This document shows positions 34,302 to 46,973 of a stretch of DNA of 64,000 nt, in pieces. The position numbers and the translations under genes are program-made. Every line of letters begins with the position of its first letter. The first letter of the stretch is position 1. Source of the DNA: Corythucha ciliata (taxonomy: Eukaryota; Arthropoda; Insecta; Hemiptera; Tingidae); NCBI GenBank assembly GCA_038030265.1, contig CM075939.1, forward strand, positions 33,647,253 to 33,711,252. The letters are read 5' to 3'. The notes under the pieces are model-generated. The model searched no databases and had not been told where the DNA came from. It was given only the letters and a program-made list of their open reading frames with translations.

Positions 34302-36934
34302 TTGTTCTTACTAATTACTTACAAGTGGGATATTAAATTAAGAAAAATCCAACAAAACGATAATCCAAAACGCATCGCTTTTGAAAGGCGGATAAACAAA
34401 ACTAACCTGGCTAATTGCAACCTTCTTGATAGAAACAGAAACTTGAAAAAAAGGTTTCAATAAAAAAGGTTAGTCTAAAGGCGAGAACTGCAAATTTTTT
34501 ACAATTTTTCCAGTCTTTTAAAAACCAAGTTTTATCAAAGGATTTTACTACTGGCAATTTTTCTACTGAAAAGTAAGCGATGTTTATTGTTTTTGTGTAT
34601 CTCTGAGTGTTGAAAGAGCGAATAGTCGCGTTCAAACTTCGGTAGAGCTGTATTGCGATTTACTCATCGAGGGATCTGCGTTATTTTCAGCATAGCGCGT
34701 TCAGCGGCTGCAATGTGTTGAAATGACGCAAAATGAGCAGGTTTATTTTTATCCCTTAAAAATTACACTTTTAAAAATAATGTGGTCGTTGGTTAGTAAT
34801 ATTTTGCCATTGGGTAACATTTGCACAGGATTGTGGGTGGTAGTGTAATTTTTTTTTCATTTTGTGGGTTGCAATTTAGTAAGACTGTGAAGAGACTCCG
34901 TCACGTCGAAAAACCTGTGGAATATTTTCTTCCGATGTATCCACGTCTCTTTCGGCGTCATTTTTTATCTTGAAATCAGGAATTAAAGCTCTTGCTCCTT
35001 TGCGGAGCATGACCTTTGACTGCCAAGTTCCATCCAGTTTGTGGGACACCCTTCAACGCTTCAAATTCCATCCCCAAATGCACAAATAACCACAGTCATA
35101 TTCGGACCAAAATGTGATACCTACTGAGACTGGGAGGGTCAGTCCTCGTCAGTTTCGGGTGCTGAAATTTGCCAAAGTTAGGGTGACCATTTATATGTAA
35201 AAGTTGTTTTAGTGAAGGACAATTTCAAAATTATCAGTGCTAGTTACCCACCTGGAACAAGTCCGATTGGCTTCCTCTTGTTGCTCGATTGTTTCTGTTG
35301 CTAAAATGCTAGACCATGTGCGAAAAAACGACCAGATTGAAGCGCACAGTTAGTGGGAGGGGGTGTTTTTTTGTGTCCCTGCAGCTTGAAGTTAACTTCT
35401 GAGTTCTTATCCTCCGCCAGGACAGAGCAGTTGGATTTTCGTGCTGTAGTCAACAGAACCGACCATATTCGAATTGAAGAATATACCATAAATTATCAAA
35501 CGGGAATGAAGCTCTGAACCAAAAATTTATCGGACAGAAATCCGTTGAGGGCTGTCCCAGAAGATGTACCAACCAAGAAAGATTTGAGCCATTCCAGTAT
35601 AGTCTTGCCAACTTTGTGCATGCGCAGTTTGTTCAAGAGCCAAACGGCACTAACTAAAGCCTTTTATGTTTCGTGACCATTTTCAAGTGCAGTGAGAATG
35701 ATGAAGAGCAACAATTATAATAGCACCAAATTAATAAAAGTGGATTGGCCAGGTTCCTAAAGTGATGAACTGTTGTTGTAGTTCAACGTTTGCAACAAAA
35801 ATTATTGTGTCCTTGACCCGCCTCTGGCCTTCGCCTGCGCCCCTCTCCTTGAGAGTGCCTAGACCCGAAGCCGACTGAGTCGATCACTACGCACTTGACA
35901 CACTATCCGAAAGTAGCAACTATTTTCCACTACACGCCGCTAAATTACTACTTCTGTTCCGCGAAATGTGTTTGGGCTTGAGTTGACGATTTATGGCGTC
36001 CGTATATGGGAGTCTATATGGGGGTTTTAGCTGCTAAAATATAATTTTATTTTTCCTGCCGGTCCGATCAAGTTCTGGGGCCCAATTTTCATGTTCGTTT
36101 CTTTAAAAATGACAGGTATGCGGCTGGCTCGTAATTTTGTACGAAAATTACCAGCAGCATATTCGGCTTTGGAAGTTTTTAGACCGAAAACCCAGATTTA
36201 GGGACTGGTAAGCGGGGGGATGTCAGTACTTGAGATTAAATCATTAAATGGCATTTCTGTCTTACTAATTGAAGTTTTGGGTGAAATTACCTTCTTTGTG
36301 GAGGACAGTGAGTTATTGAGGGTGGTAATCGTCAGTTTTTGGACAAAGAAACAGATACTGCTGCTGCATGGGCAGTTCCATTGCAGAATTGACAGTTTTA
36401 TGTTGACATTTCTCAGTTCTGGGTTTGGAGAGAGGCTACATTTCTTGTTTCGTCTCGAAGTAAGCCAATTTTAGAAGCTAAATCGTCCGATTTTGAATCG
36501 GACACTGAAGTTGCAATTTTATTTTTCTTTCTTAGTACTGCTGGTCGAGCCCTAGGAAGTTCAACCAAAAAAATGAGTTTTTTATACTTCGAATTCATTT
36601 ATTAGTACGTGACCAAAGAATCCACTTGTGGATGACTAAAATGTTTCTTCCTTGAATGTGTTGGTTTTGGTCTGTGCAAATGGGTTTCAAAATTAACGAT
36701 TCACTCAGTTCAAATGACTTGAATCGCTGATTTTGAAGTAGATAGCTGTCATCTTGTGGAAAACTTCAAATTATATTGTACACTTGAATTATTCTATTAT
36801 TGAGTGTCACAAAACGTAGTTACAAGTTTGACCGCCTATTTTTCAATACTTTTTTTTGTTTCATACGTCACTATTTCTTTATTTCATTTTTTAATTTTAT
36901 TTTGTTTAATGCTTGTTGTACGTTTGTGTTCGCA
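34302..36934. other. intergenic region between HROB and mitofusin
   Basis: The two genes are divergently oriented, so this 2.6-kb region holds both promoters. Just before the mitofusin start codon, a possible acceptor (GTGTTCGCAG, ending near 36935) suggests that the first coding exon also carries 5' untranslated sequence after an upstream non-coding exon. No gene was recognised. Confidence 0.45.
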
Positions 36935-36965
36935 GTGCATGAGTCCAGATAAATTGCATGTTTAA

Positions 36966-39900
36966 ATGGCTGCTTTTATAAACCGCACGTTGTCCTCCAT
37001 GCCTGGCGGTGGAGCCGCGGGGAGCGGCGGCCTCGCTCCCGTGACTCTACCGGCCGGCGACATGAGGGCCGGGGCTTCGCCACTGCAGCGTTTCGTCAAG
37101 GGAAAGAAAAAGATCAACGATATATTCTACGAAATCGACACTTACGTTATCAACGCGAGCAATTACGTAATTGGTTAGTTTTACCCAATTTCATGGCACT
37201 TGAAAATTCGTTGATCGTTTATTACTATTTTCTTCGTAGCATTAGGCAAAGAAAATAGTTCTGTTATTAGCCCCGAAGATGTAAATCTTGTCACCGGCTA
37301 CACAGGCAAAGTGAAAGGTATACGCGATGTTCTGGCTAGGGATCACATGAAAGTCGCATTTTTTGGCAGGTAAATAGTATAAATTAGCCTCAAAAATATG
37401 TTTGAGAACAATTTTTGTGAAAACTCATATTCCAACAGGACAAGCAATGGGAAAAGTAGTGTCATCAATGCTATGCTTCGAGACAAAGTCCTTCCATCGG
37501 GCATTGGCCATACGACTAACTGTTTCTTACAGGTCGAAGGAGCAGATAACGAAGAGGCGTTTTTGATGACTGAAGACAGCGAAGAAAAACAAAATGTCAA
37601 GGTAAGAATAAAGTGCACTTCACAACGATTAGATTCTTTAAAGTTTGATTTTTAGTCGGTGAGTCATCTAGCTCACGCTCTTTGTAAGGAGAAACTGTCA
37701 GAAAGCACGCTAGTCAGAATTTTTTGGCCCAAAGATAAATGCTTTTTGCTGCGTGATGACGTCGTATTTGTAGACTCCCCTGGTAAAGCTGCCTAGACCA
37801 CGCAGAGTAAAAGCATGTCATTTACGGCTTTTTAAAAATGTCTTCCAGGTATTGACGTTACTCCCAATTTGGATGAATGGATTGACAAACACTGCCTCGA
37901 CGCCGACGTTTTTGTTCTCGTAGCGAATGCTGAATCTACTCTAATGGTCACGGTCAGTGAATCTATCGTCAGACAAACCGCAATTGTTTTTTTCAAAATT
38001 CACTTTAACTGTTTTCAGGAAAAGAACTTTTTTCATAAAGTGTCCACCCGCCTTTCCAAACCAAATATATTCATTTTGAACAATAGATGGGATGCATCTG
38101 CTTCAGAGATTGACTTTCAAGATCAGGTTAGTCTTTTTGATTTGTGTGCCTTTTGATTTTCGCCCTTACTAACATTTACATTTCATTCAAATGTCACTCA
38201 TTCTCGTGGAAAAAGAAAAGCGATTTTATTCAAAATCAGGTATTAACTAGCCAACCAAATTGAATGTGCGTTTTAATTTGCTTGTGCTTCCTTGTGCCCT
38301 ACAATTTGACTTTATTGCGGTGCGAGGGAGCGGGGGCAAGATTCAAAAGCTTTAGGGCACACAATCACGCCTGAACATCGTCCACTTTTCCACAATTACG
38401 ATTTGTCTTATATTCTTGATTCACTCGTTAATTTCCTTTGTTGTTTTTTTTTTTTCGGTTTATTTCAGGTTAGAGCTCAACACACTGAGCGAGCGGCAGA
38501 TTTTCTAGTCAAAGAACTGAAAGTATGTACTCCCAAAGAAGCCAATGAAAGAATATTTTTCGTTTCGGCCAAAGAAGTTCTTCAGGCTAGACTTCAAGAA
38601 GAGAAAGGCTTGCCTCCACATAGTAAGTGCTAGATTTTTTCAATTTTCGACTTTCTACAAAGACTCACGCCGTTTTATCAGTTTATCCGTCATGCTTGTA
38701 CCTTGGTTCTAAAAGGGCCAATGTCCAATTTTTTGATTTTTGAGAAACGTCAAAACAAATTCCAAGATTTCTAGAAATGTCCAAATTCATGCGTATTGTA
38801 CTTCATGTTCTTACCAGGTATTAATTTCCTTTTATTTTATTGTGGTTTGTCGGTAATTTGCTCAGATTCGTTCATTTTTCAATGTGCACATCGGCCGTTT
38901 TTGCACCAAGGATGTGATGAGATAGGCCGCCTTTCAATATGTATTTTTCGTAAAATATTAATTCTAGGACATTGCCCTTTTTTGCACCGATACTACGTCT
39001 TATGTAGAGACCACCAGTGCCCTTAGCGGGATTTCATGAAAATTGGACATTGGCCCTTTTAGAACCAATGTACAGCTTTTATTATTCGAGGTTTCTGGTT
39101 TAATAAAAAAAAAGAAGAAGATTTTTTTCGTTACACTACGACGCCACACATCGGGGCTGTCGGGGACATTGAGGGCCACCGATTTATCAGGAGCAGGATC
39201 TCTGGGGCTGAATTTGCCGATTTCCAGTGCACCGCAGAAACGTTATTTTTGGATAGATAATGACACTTTCTGGGGATGAATTTGACGATTATCCAGCGCC
39301 GCGTTCCGAGTTGATGAACTACCACAGTTCGCTTGCTGAGGAATCGTCCCCAAAACCAAACCAAACCGAAAACTCCTAAAATCGTTTATTAATTAGATAC
39401 CTAACTGTTGAGTTTTTTTTTACGAACGGAACCTGAATTGGACCCTATTTTAGTAATAATACAAATTTAAGAATATGTATGTATGCTCAAGTTTCTGACC
39501 CATGAAACTCCTCATTAGATTACAATTGACGCGGAATTTAACTCTGTCTCGTTCTACTACTCGATAGGCGTCGCATGACCCTAAATGCTACAATTTTCAG
39601 GCCTTTATAGCAGTCTAATTGCTAACTAATCTGGAAGATGACTGTGCTTCGTGAGTCTGCTTCCCAATAATGCAAGTATGCCCTACATTTATGTTCAGGC
39701 GGAGCCCTGGCCGAAGGATTTCCAAATCGATACTTCGAGTTTCAAGACTTTGAGAGAAAATTTGAGGAGTGCATCTCCAAGTCGGCCATTAAAACTAAAT
39801 TCGAACAACATTCGCAACGGGGCAAATCGATAGCTCAGTTAGTAACCCCGTCATTAAAGAAATGAGTTTTTTTTTCACGTTTTCATGTTATTAACATACA

Positions 39901-41400
39901 GGGAAATTCGTGACATTATGGAAGCGGTGTACGAAAGAGCTCTAGTTCTCCAAAAAGAAAAATCGTCGGTCAAGAGAGAAATCAATGATAAGTTAAATTT
40001 CACCGAGCAGCAGCTCCTTTTGATTACGCAGGAAATGAAAGAGAAAATACATCACATGGTTGAGGACGTTGAGCAGAGAGTTTCGAAAGCTTTAAGCGAA
40101 GAGATTAGACGTCTCGCCACCTTGGTGGATGAATTCAATATTCCGTTTCACACTGATCAGCTTGTTATGAACGTTTACAAAAAGGAGCTCCATGGTCACG
40201 TTGAAAACGGACTGGGTAGTAATTTGAGAGCGCGACTATCAACGGCTCTGGCTATGAATATCGAGGCGAGCCAACGTGAAATGACTGGTTAGTTGAGTTA
40301 ATTTGTTTATGTGTTTTGTTTGCCTTTCAACTTTGCGATTTTTAATTCCAGACCGAATGTCCGTATTGTTACCGGAGACTAAAAAAGCTCTTTCATACTC
40401 CGTCGTACCGAGACGGGAACCGTTTGAAGTTCTGTACAGACTGAACTGCGACAACTTATGCGCTGATTTTCAAGAGGATCTCGAATTTCGATTCTCGTGG
40501 GGCATAACGGCTCTGATTGCCCGATTTGCAGGCAAAGGGCAAGTCAATAAAATCGCCTTAGCGAATTATTCTCAACCTATAGTGAGTCATTCTATTTGTG
40601 ATATTATAGACGTCGAAGTTTCGAGCCTTGTTTTGTATGCTGTTTTCAGACTTACGCCCCCAACATGACGTCACCGTGTGACATCCCAGACGGTTTCTAC
40701 CCTCAGCAACCGGCCACGCCTGTCACGTCTTTAATGAGACCCGAAGACTGGTCGCTAACATCTCGATTGGCTCTTGCCTCTATCGGTTCACAGGGTACTA
40801 TGGGCGTTTTATTATTTGCCGGAATGGTAAGTAAAGCCGTAAAATCCCAGGGTGACGAATTACGTCGATTCTTTTATTTTTATAGATGATGAAAACCGTC
40901 GGTTGGCGTGTTATAGCTGTAACTACAGCTTTATACAGTTGTATTTATCTTTACGAAAGACTTACGTGGACGAACAAAGCCAAGGAACGTGAATTCAAAC
41001 GTCAATACGTCGATCACGCCACTAAAAAACTCAAGCTCATCGTCGACCTCACTTCAGCTAATTGCAGTCATCAAGTTCAACAGTAAACACCTCCGCATCC
41101 CTCTCTCCAAACCTCCTCACTATTTCGCGTCAGCCTGCGAACACAAATTTTTACAATTCGTCTTCTTCTAGGGAGCTGTCCAGTACTTTCGCTCGTCTTT
41201 GTCACCTCGTGGACGAAGCGACGACCGAGATGGGCAGCGATATGAAAGCCCTGGAAAAGGAGCTTCGCTCATTCGAAGAGGCCGCATACTCTGCGAAAGT
41301 GTTGAGAAATCAGGCAAACTTTTTAATCAAAGAGCTGGACATGTTCGATGAAGTCTACTTGAAAGGTACTACTAATAGGTCGACCCATAGTGTCATTTAG
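36966..41400 (+). CDS. Marf: mitofusin (Marf/Mfn), mitochondrial outer-membrane fusion GTPase (13 exons)
   Basis: Dynamin-family GTPase that tethers and fuses mitochondrial outer membranes. Exons: 36966-37173, 37240-37369, 37439-37601, 37656-37782, 37849-37952, 38019-38126, 38469-38622, 39699-39837, 39902-40287, 40352-40581, 40650-40826, 40886-41082, 41172-41400. All are GT-AG, phases close, and the product is 783 residues (human Mfn2 757). Visible motifs are G1 GRTSNGKSS (112-120), G3 DSPG (207-210) and G4 NRWD (266-269). The conserved [20 protein letters not shown] segment and heptad repeat 1 (about 380-500) follow. Two adjacent membrane segments (about 623-642 and 649-668) and C-terminal heptad repeat 2 (708-783, starting [16 protein letters not shown]) complete the fold. 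The N-terminus has a Gly/Ala insert ([10 protein letters not shown]). Intron 7 (38623-39698) is swollen by repeats. Confidence 0.97.
38698..39074. mobile_element. MITE in mitofusin intron 7 (about 377 bp)
   Basis: GTACCTTGGTTCTAAAAGGG and CCAATGTCCAATTTT at the left are mirrored by AAAATTGGACATTGGCCCTT and TTAGAACCAATGTAC at the right. The arms are about 35 bp. It accounts for much of the unusual length of this intron. Confidence 0.8.
39404..39516 (+). mobile_element. MITE family B, right-end fragment
   Basis: TTTTTTTTACGAACGGA through GACCCATGAAACTCCTCATT matches the right end of the family B copies at 5649 and 7911, with one base lost in the terminal CTTCCTCA. It lies in mitofusin intron 7. 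Confidence 0.65.
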
Positions 41401-41618
41401 AGAAATATGAAAATCATTTTAGTCAGTTGTTAATTTTTCTTCAATTGTAGATGTCTGTGATCATAATTTTATGTACTATATTTGTTTTGTTTTTTCGTCA
41501 AGCGTAATGCATTGCACGTTGAAATACTTTTAAAACGTAATATTTTCAGCTCCTTCAGGTGATGTTTCGAATTTGATTCCTCCTTTAATTCTATAACAAA
41601 ATATTTTTCTTCCTTTTT

Positions 41619-41624
41619 AATAAA
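41619..41624 (+). terminator. polyadenylation signal AATAAA for mitofusin
   Basis: AATAAA lies 219 bases after the mitofusin stop codon; a second one follows at about 41906. Either could end the transcript. Confidence 0.45.
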
Positions 41625-42279
41625 AAATAATGCAATTGGTTATTTCGTCCCTTTTATGCTGTTACAGAATAACCGACTAATGAATGAGCGCCATTCCTAG
41701 TAATTTCCGGTGGGAACACTCATTTCGAAGAATGTAATGTTTAATTACATTGGGTTTTAATTTATTAGCTGAATGGTCGGAAAAAGGATTTTATCTACAA
41801 ATTTTAATTAGACGTTAATTGATTCGAGTTACCACTCTTGGAAAACCTCCCTACTAGTGAAAAAAGAAAAAGTGGGAACGTAAGTTCCTGTGATGAATTA
41901 TGTGAAATAAAGAAAATATTGGATTCGCATGGAAAGCTGTTTCGTATACCTTCCTGTTTCCTAAACCATTTTCCAAATAATTTTGTAGAAGGAAACTCCT
42001 TCTAACGAGTTTCCGAAACGCCGATTTTGAACTGGAAAACTTGATAGGCGATCGAGAAACAGTCCTTAACTTTTCCTTTCATTTCCCTTCCTTTATTTTG
42101 ATTAACCTGAATTGGCGCGAATTAAGTTCTGTCCAGTCTGTTGTGATAGTGCAGAATTGATCTGAAATTCACCCCACAACCCATTAGGGCATTAGACCGA
42201 CGAACCAGACAATTAGACTCATGGTCTGATTTATATCAATCATAAGCGTTTGGCGCTTTAAAAAATAATATCATTTTGA

Positions 42280-42500
42280 CTTACAAAATGGATTTTGCTT
42301 ATTCAAAACTAAATTTTGTTGATTTCATGGATTTTTTCTTTCAAAAACCAATTTTGCAGACTTTCGATCTTTCAAAACTCCATTTCGTCGACTTGACTCC
42401 TTTAAAACCCAATTTCGGGGATTTTTGCCTTTTAAAAAACTAAACTAGGCTTTTGCCCTTTAAAAAATCAGTTTCGCAGGATTTGTTGATTAAAAAAACT
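42280..42500 (+). repeat. degenerate tandem array (AACCAATTTCGTGGATTT type)
   Basis: Repeated blocks of CTTTCAAAACCCAATTTCG followed by GGATTTTTGCC occur about every 33-36 bases. This is the same unit family as at 12380-13200 and 43620-44840. Confidence 0.7.
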
Positions 42501-42552
42501 AATTGAACGAAAAAAGAACGACAAAATCCCAACTTAGTAATTTTGGCTTTTA

Positions 42553-42662
42553 GTGCATTTCATTCAAAAAATGCACTGTTTTTTTTAGTGCATTTCATTT
42601 TTTATTACTGCATTTCATTTTTTATTAGTGCATTTCATTTTTTATAAAAATAAAATGCACTA
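42553..42662 (+). repeat. tandem repeat of TAGTGCATTTCATTTTTTAT
   Basis: The 20-27-base unit recurs four times, with mirrored AAATGCACT boxes so that parts can pair. The TGCATTTCATT box is also subterminal in repeat family J. Confidence 0.75.
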
Positions 42663-43144
42663 TTGGTCTCTCCCTGATGTTTAATTTATATTCATGGCCC
42701 TCGCCATGAATATACTTGAGGCACTTGTTGGCACGATCGCTGTCGCAATTTTCGACTTAGGGCAACCAAATTTTCCCCAAAAATCAATAGCGTGAATATC
42801 TCGGACGAGTTCGTGATCCAGCCGAATCGGTTCACGGGAAGCGTGCAAAAGAGGGGTGTGAAGTCGTGCAAAATTCGTTATCGAACGCCTGTTGCTGCGA
42901 TTGACCCAAAAATTGGTAGCGCAAAGTTCGCGCTTTCGATTGAGACCATTGAGAACCAAATCCCTTGATTTATTTGAAAAGTTATAAGCGAGGGGGAGCC
43001 ATTAAATTAATTTCATGTCTTACTGGACCACCGAATTACAGTAAAATCCCATTGAAATTGTTTTCTGAGGGATCTCTTACATTCGATTTACCAGAAACCC
43101 CATAGTATGCCTTGTTTTGAAGGAGAACTTCAGGTAGGCCAAAA

Positions 43145-43610
43145 AAAATTAAAAGTTTTGTTCCGGCAGCAGCGCGCCGGGGAAAGTGCATTTCACTTAT
43201 GAGATCATCTACTCAAACCTCATAAAAGTTTGAATGAGATCAACAAAAAATTATAAATGAAATTTAGGCCGCGCTAGAGATTCAAAATCAATTATTACCA
43301 CCACCATAGTCGTATAGGCAACTCAATTGATTCTGTTCGCCGTGGTGGTGTATAAATTTATTCTTGCTGACATTTCTTAATTATGGTTGCTGTTTTCAGA
43401 AAGGCGGGACTTGGCTCTCAGGAAGTTCAAATTTTCCTATTTTTCGTCATTGTTTGCCCTGATGGATTTTAAATTTCTACTGCGGCCTAAATTTCATTTA
43501 TTATTTGTTGATCTCATTCAAACTTTTATTAGGTTTGATTGGATGATCTCATAAATGAAATGCACTTTCTCCGACATGCTGCTGTCGGAACTTTTCTTTT
43601 TTCAAATTAC
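43145..43610. mobile_element. repeat family J, fullest copy (about 465 bp)
   Basis: The left arm (GTTCCGGCAGCAGCGCGCCG, AAAGTGCATTTCACTTATGA, TTTGAATGAGATCAACAAA) is mirrored by the right arm (TTGTTGATCTCATTCAAAC, CATAAATGAAATGCACTTT, GACATGCTGCTGTCGGAAC). The arms are about 130 bp. Diverged relatives lie at 25770-26005 and 51940-52440. Confidence 0.8.
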
Positions 43611-43619
43611 AATTTCGCT

Positions 43620-44840
43620 GGAGATTTTCACTCTTCCATAAACAAACATTTCATATTGGCACCTTAAAACCCATCACGAATTTGTGTTATTTCGTACACC
43701 AATTTTGCTGATTTTCTCGCTTTTAAAAACCAAGTTCCATGGGGTTTGGTCTTTAAACAACCAATTTTACGAATTTTCCCTCTCTCATAATTTCGTGGAC
43801 TTCGCTCCTATAAACCCCATTTTCTGGGATTTTCGCCTGATGAAAATACCAATTCAGTCTTTCAGGCTTTTTCAATCCACAGTTTTGCTGTCGATTTTAC
43901 GTACACCAAAATGTTTTAAATTTGGCATCTTAAAAACCAAATTTCAAGGATTTTGTATACATGCATAGTACCCCCAATTTAGCTGATTTTAACGCTTTTA
44001 AAACCAAAATTTCGTGGTTTTAGATCTTATACTGAAATCAGTTATAGGGCGCCTTTATATGCGCCTTAGTACACAGCGCGGAGCACTCTGATTGGTTGAA
44101 GCCCACAGTTCAGCTTTTTAAAGCTTGCATGTGAACGTGGCTCTACGCAAGTTTGTCTAATTCTGAAAATTAATTTGGCTCTTTCAACTAAATTCGTGGA
44201 TTTGGCTTATTCAAAACCTAAATTTCGTCAATTCGGGTATTACAAATCCCAAATTCGGATTTTCTCTCTTTCCAAACTTTATGACTCATATAAACCACAA
44301 TTTCACAGATTTTGGCTATTTTACGAGCCAAATCACATGGGGTTGGCTCTTTCTGGAATCCACTGTTGCACAGCTTAGGCCAATTAGAAAAACTAACATC
44401 GAAAAACCAAATTTCGTGATTTTGGCTGTTTGATCCCAAATTTTTCCGGGATTTTCCCTCTTTTATAACCAATATCACGGATTTTGCTTCTTCGTAACCA
44501 AAGTTCACAAATCTTTGCTATTTCCAACTCCGATTTGCGTATTTTCATTATTCTTTAAAAACCAAATTCCACGGCTTCAGCTTTTTCTAGAATTAGTTTC
44601 GCAGATTTCGCTAGTTCGAAAAACAAATGTGACTCTTTCAAAAAGCAAATTCATGACTTTGGCTCGATCTAAAACAAAATTTCGTCATTTTGGCTGTCAC
44701 AAGCACAAACCCAAGTTTCGCGGCTTTCGCTCTTTCAAAACTCAATTCGTGGATTTGATTTATTGATTCAATTCAAAAACCGTGATTTCATTGTTTTGGG
44801 TCTTACAAACCCCAGTTTCGTGGTTTTCATTCTTTCAAAA
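43620..44840 (+). repeat. long degenerate tandem array (AACCAAATTTCGTGGATTTTGGC type)
   Basis: About 35 diverged units of 30-36 bases built around AAAACCAAATTTCGTGG followed by TTTTGGCT and CTTT. Because the unit length is often a multiple of three, translation gives periodic peptides such as LKTKFHGVWSLN and SKTKFRHFGCHK. Open frames at 43684-43968 and 44515-44766 arise this way. A short unrelated segment interrupts at about 44040-44150. Confidence 0.75.
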
Positions 44841-46489
44841 ATCTAATTTCCTACCTGAAACGCATGGTCGCAACAGCGGACCTCTTTTAACATCAAACTG
44901 ATTAATGATTAGTCATTGATCGTTGTTGACAAGTTTTCAGGCGCCCTACTTTCCGTCGAAAGCGTCCTACTATCGTCCCACTTTTCGTACCAGGCATCCT
45001 CGGAAAACCTACACGACCACCAAAATGTTCCAACTAGGCGAAAGTTCAAACCAAATAACGGTCCCTCCTCGGCCCTTTCTGAGAGCTTTTTCTTTTTAAT
45101 TTATTTATCCGCAAATTATAGCGTTTTTCCCAATATCACAGCGATCGGCGGAGGGGGATAAGATCGGGTTGATGAGGGGTGAAGTAGGGAGGGTTTTTTA
45201 AAAACCCTTCGGAACAAATTACAATAGTAATCATTTTAAACAACGCCGCGCGAGACCCTGTTCAAAAACTAACTACTTCCACCTGCAGGTGACCCCACCA
45301 ACTTTTTAGAACTAGAATTGTTATTCAAGCAGTATAACAGATAGAATTAAATTATTCCCACATTCATTATGTAAAACGGAATATCACCCCTCGTTTCGCC
45401 ACGGTCTCGCCCATTAAACTTCAACTCTTCCAAACAATAATGGTCTTCTGGTCCTAATTTCAACGTCGATCACTACCGCTGAAACAGTAGCCACCGGCAC
45501 AAAGCCCAAAGCCTTCAAAACAAAACCCGACAATGAGGAAGTAACATAAAAAATTAAAATCGCTGTAAACATTTTTTTTCGAAAGAAAATGACTAAATAT
45601 GACCAGGAATTGAATATTTGAGATTTATAGCGAAGTAATAAAACTTGTCAATTTTTCTTGTTACCTAAAACGGCCGGTCTGTAACTCGTGACGTAGTCAA
45701 GGGGTTGTGACCCCTCCCAACCCTCCGCATCGTGGTTGTTATCATGTCTTGCCCCTTCCTGTCCTTCCCAATCTCTTAAGTCCTATTGTTTGATTTGTGG
45801 GAAGCTATTGTGAAGGTCATGCGAATGCTGATATTACGTCATCAGTCTATCTAGCCTATTTCAAATGGGTCCCGCAACCCAATAGTTTTAAAAATTAATA
45901 GAAAAATATAGGGCCTGATTTTATTTGAACGGATCGTGTTTTCATGAGTTTTGGTACCCAAGCTATCACGACGACAGCATGATTTTGGAAAATGTGTTAC
46001 TTCCTCATTGCAAAATTCACATTTCAAACATCAAAACTTTAGAACAGGAAAAAAATCTCACAGAAATCCAGGGCAACAAACTGCGTTACGCCCATGCTGA
46101 CTCTGCACCGACCAACCCACCGCCCCACCGCATCAAGTCAATCATGTCCTTCGAAGTTAATCCTGTTAATCCCAACGTCTCAGTTTCCTGGAAGCCTACC
46201 GAGACGTTCTCCTAACGAAGAAGCCCACTCGCGCTCTCTAGCTCTCACCTCAAAACAGAAAAAACTAAAAAGTCCTTCGAAATTAATTCAAAAAACTAAT
46301 ACAAATGGATGCTGAAAATTTGCCCCAGTGTCTCTGTTTAGAGACATAGTTGAGTGAATCTATTTTGTTACACAGATTAATATTTTCACCATTGGGGTTT
46401 CCCTACCAATTATAATGTCTACTTGATACGTGGCTAAAACTAAGAAGCCACGCTAAAATGTGCTAATGTTGGGGCAAGTAGAGGCAAAA
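44841..46489. other. gene-free stretch
   Basis: This contains a possible left end of MITE family B near 45533 (ATGAGGAAGTAACAT followed by a T-run and TCGAAAG). No gene was recognised; the frame at 45925-46215 has no recognisable domain. Confidence 0.4.
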
Positions 46490-46850
46490 AGTTTAGAAAA
46501 AGCGCTAATATTCACGGCCGAAATAGCGAAAACGCTAATTCGAAGCAAAAAAATTGAGAAAACGCTAGCTCAGGGTCATAATTGAAAAAAATGCTAATTC
46601 ACATGGATAAAAGTGATGAAAACTTCGCGACCAAAACGAAAAATATTGCATAATGAAATGCTCTAAAATAACATTCATTCCCAACTAAAATTTAAAAAGC
46701 GCCAATCTGAGAATCAATTTGATAAAATTTGTTGATTCACCGGGGCTAAAATTGAGTAAAATTGGTTGTCCACGTCTAAAATTGAGGAAAAGCGGTAATT
46801 TGCGGCACAAATTGAGGAAAAAGCACTGATTCGTGGCTAAAATTTTTCAA
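46490..46850 (+). repeat. degenerate tandem array (GCTAATTCACGGCTAAAATT type), second locus
   Basis: Units such as CGCTAATTCGAAGC, GCTAGCTCAGGGTC and CTGATTCGTGGCTAAAATT, each followed by a TTGAGAAAA box, recur about every 30 bases. The array matches the units at 29600-29949. Confidence 0.7.
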
Positions 46851-46973
46851 ACTGTTCCACACTGCACTTCACCATGATTTCAACGATATATTTTGATTGT
46901 ATCGTGAATGTTAAAAGATTTAGGTAATTGATTATTTATTTGAGTAAAAACATTCTTTTATTCTATTTAAATA

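Noticed and set aside
39837..39902. Apparent phase break between mitofusin exons 8 and 9
   Set aside because: Using the GTTAGT donor after CA at 39837 instead of the later GTAACC restores the frame and keeps a consensus site.
42681..42959. 92-codon minus-strand frame of higher GC content
   Set aside because: The region shows short mirrored boxes (CCAAAAATC types) and no recognised domain; too weak to call a gene or a defined element.
43684..43968. 94-codon frame with KTKFHG-type periodicity, first read as a repeat protein
   Set aside because: The array continues on both sides through stops and frame changes, so the open frame is best explained by unit length near a multiple of three.
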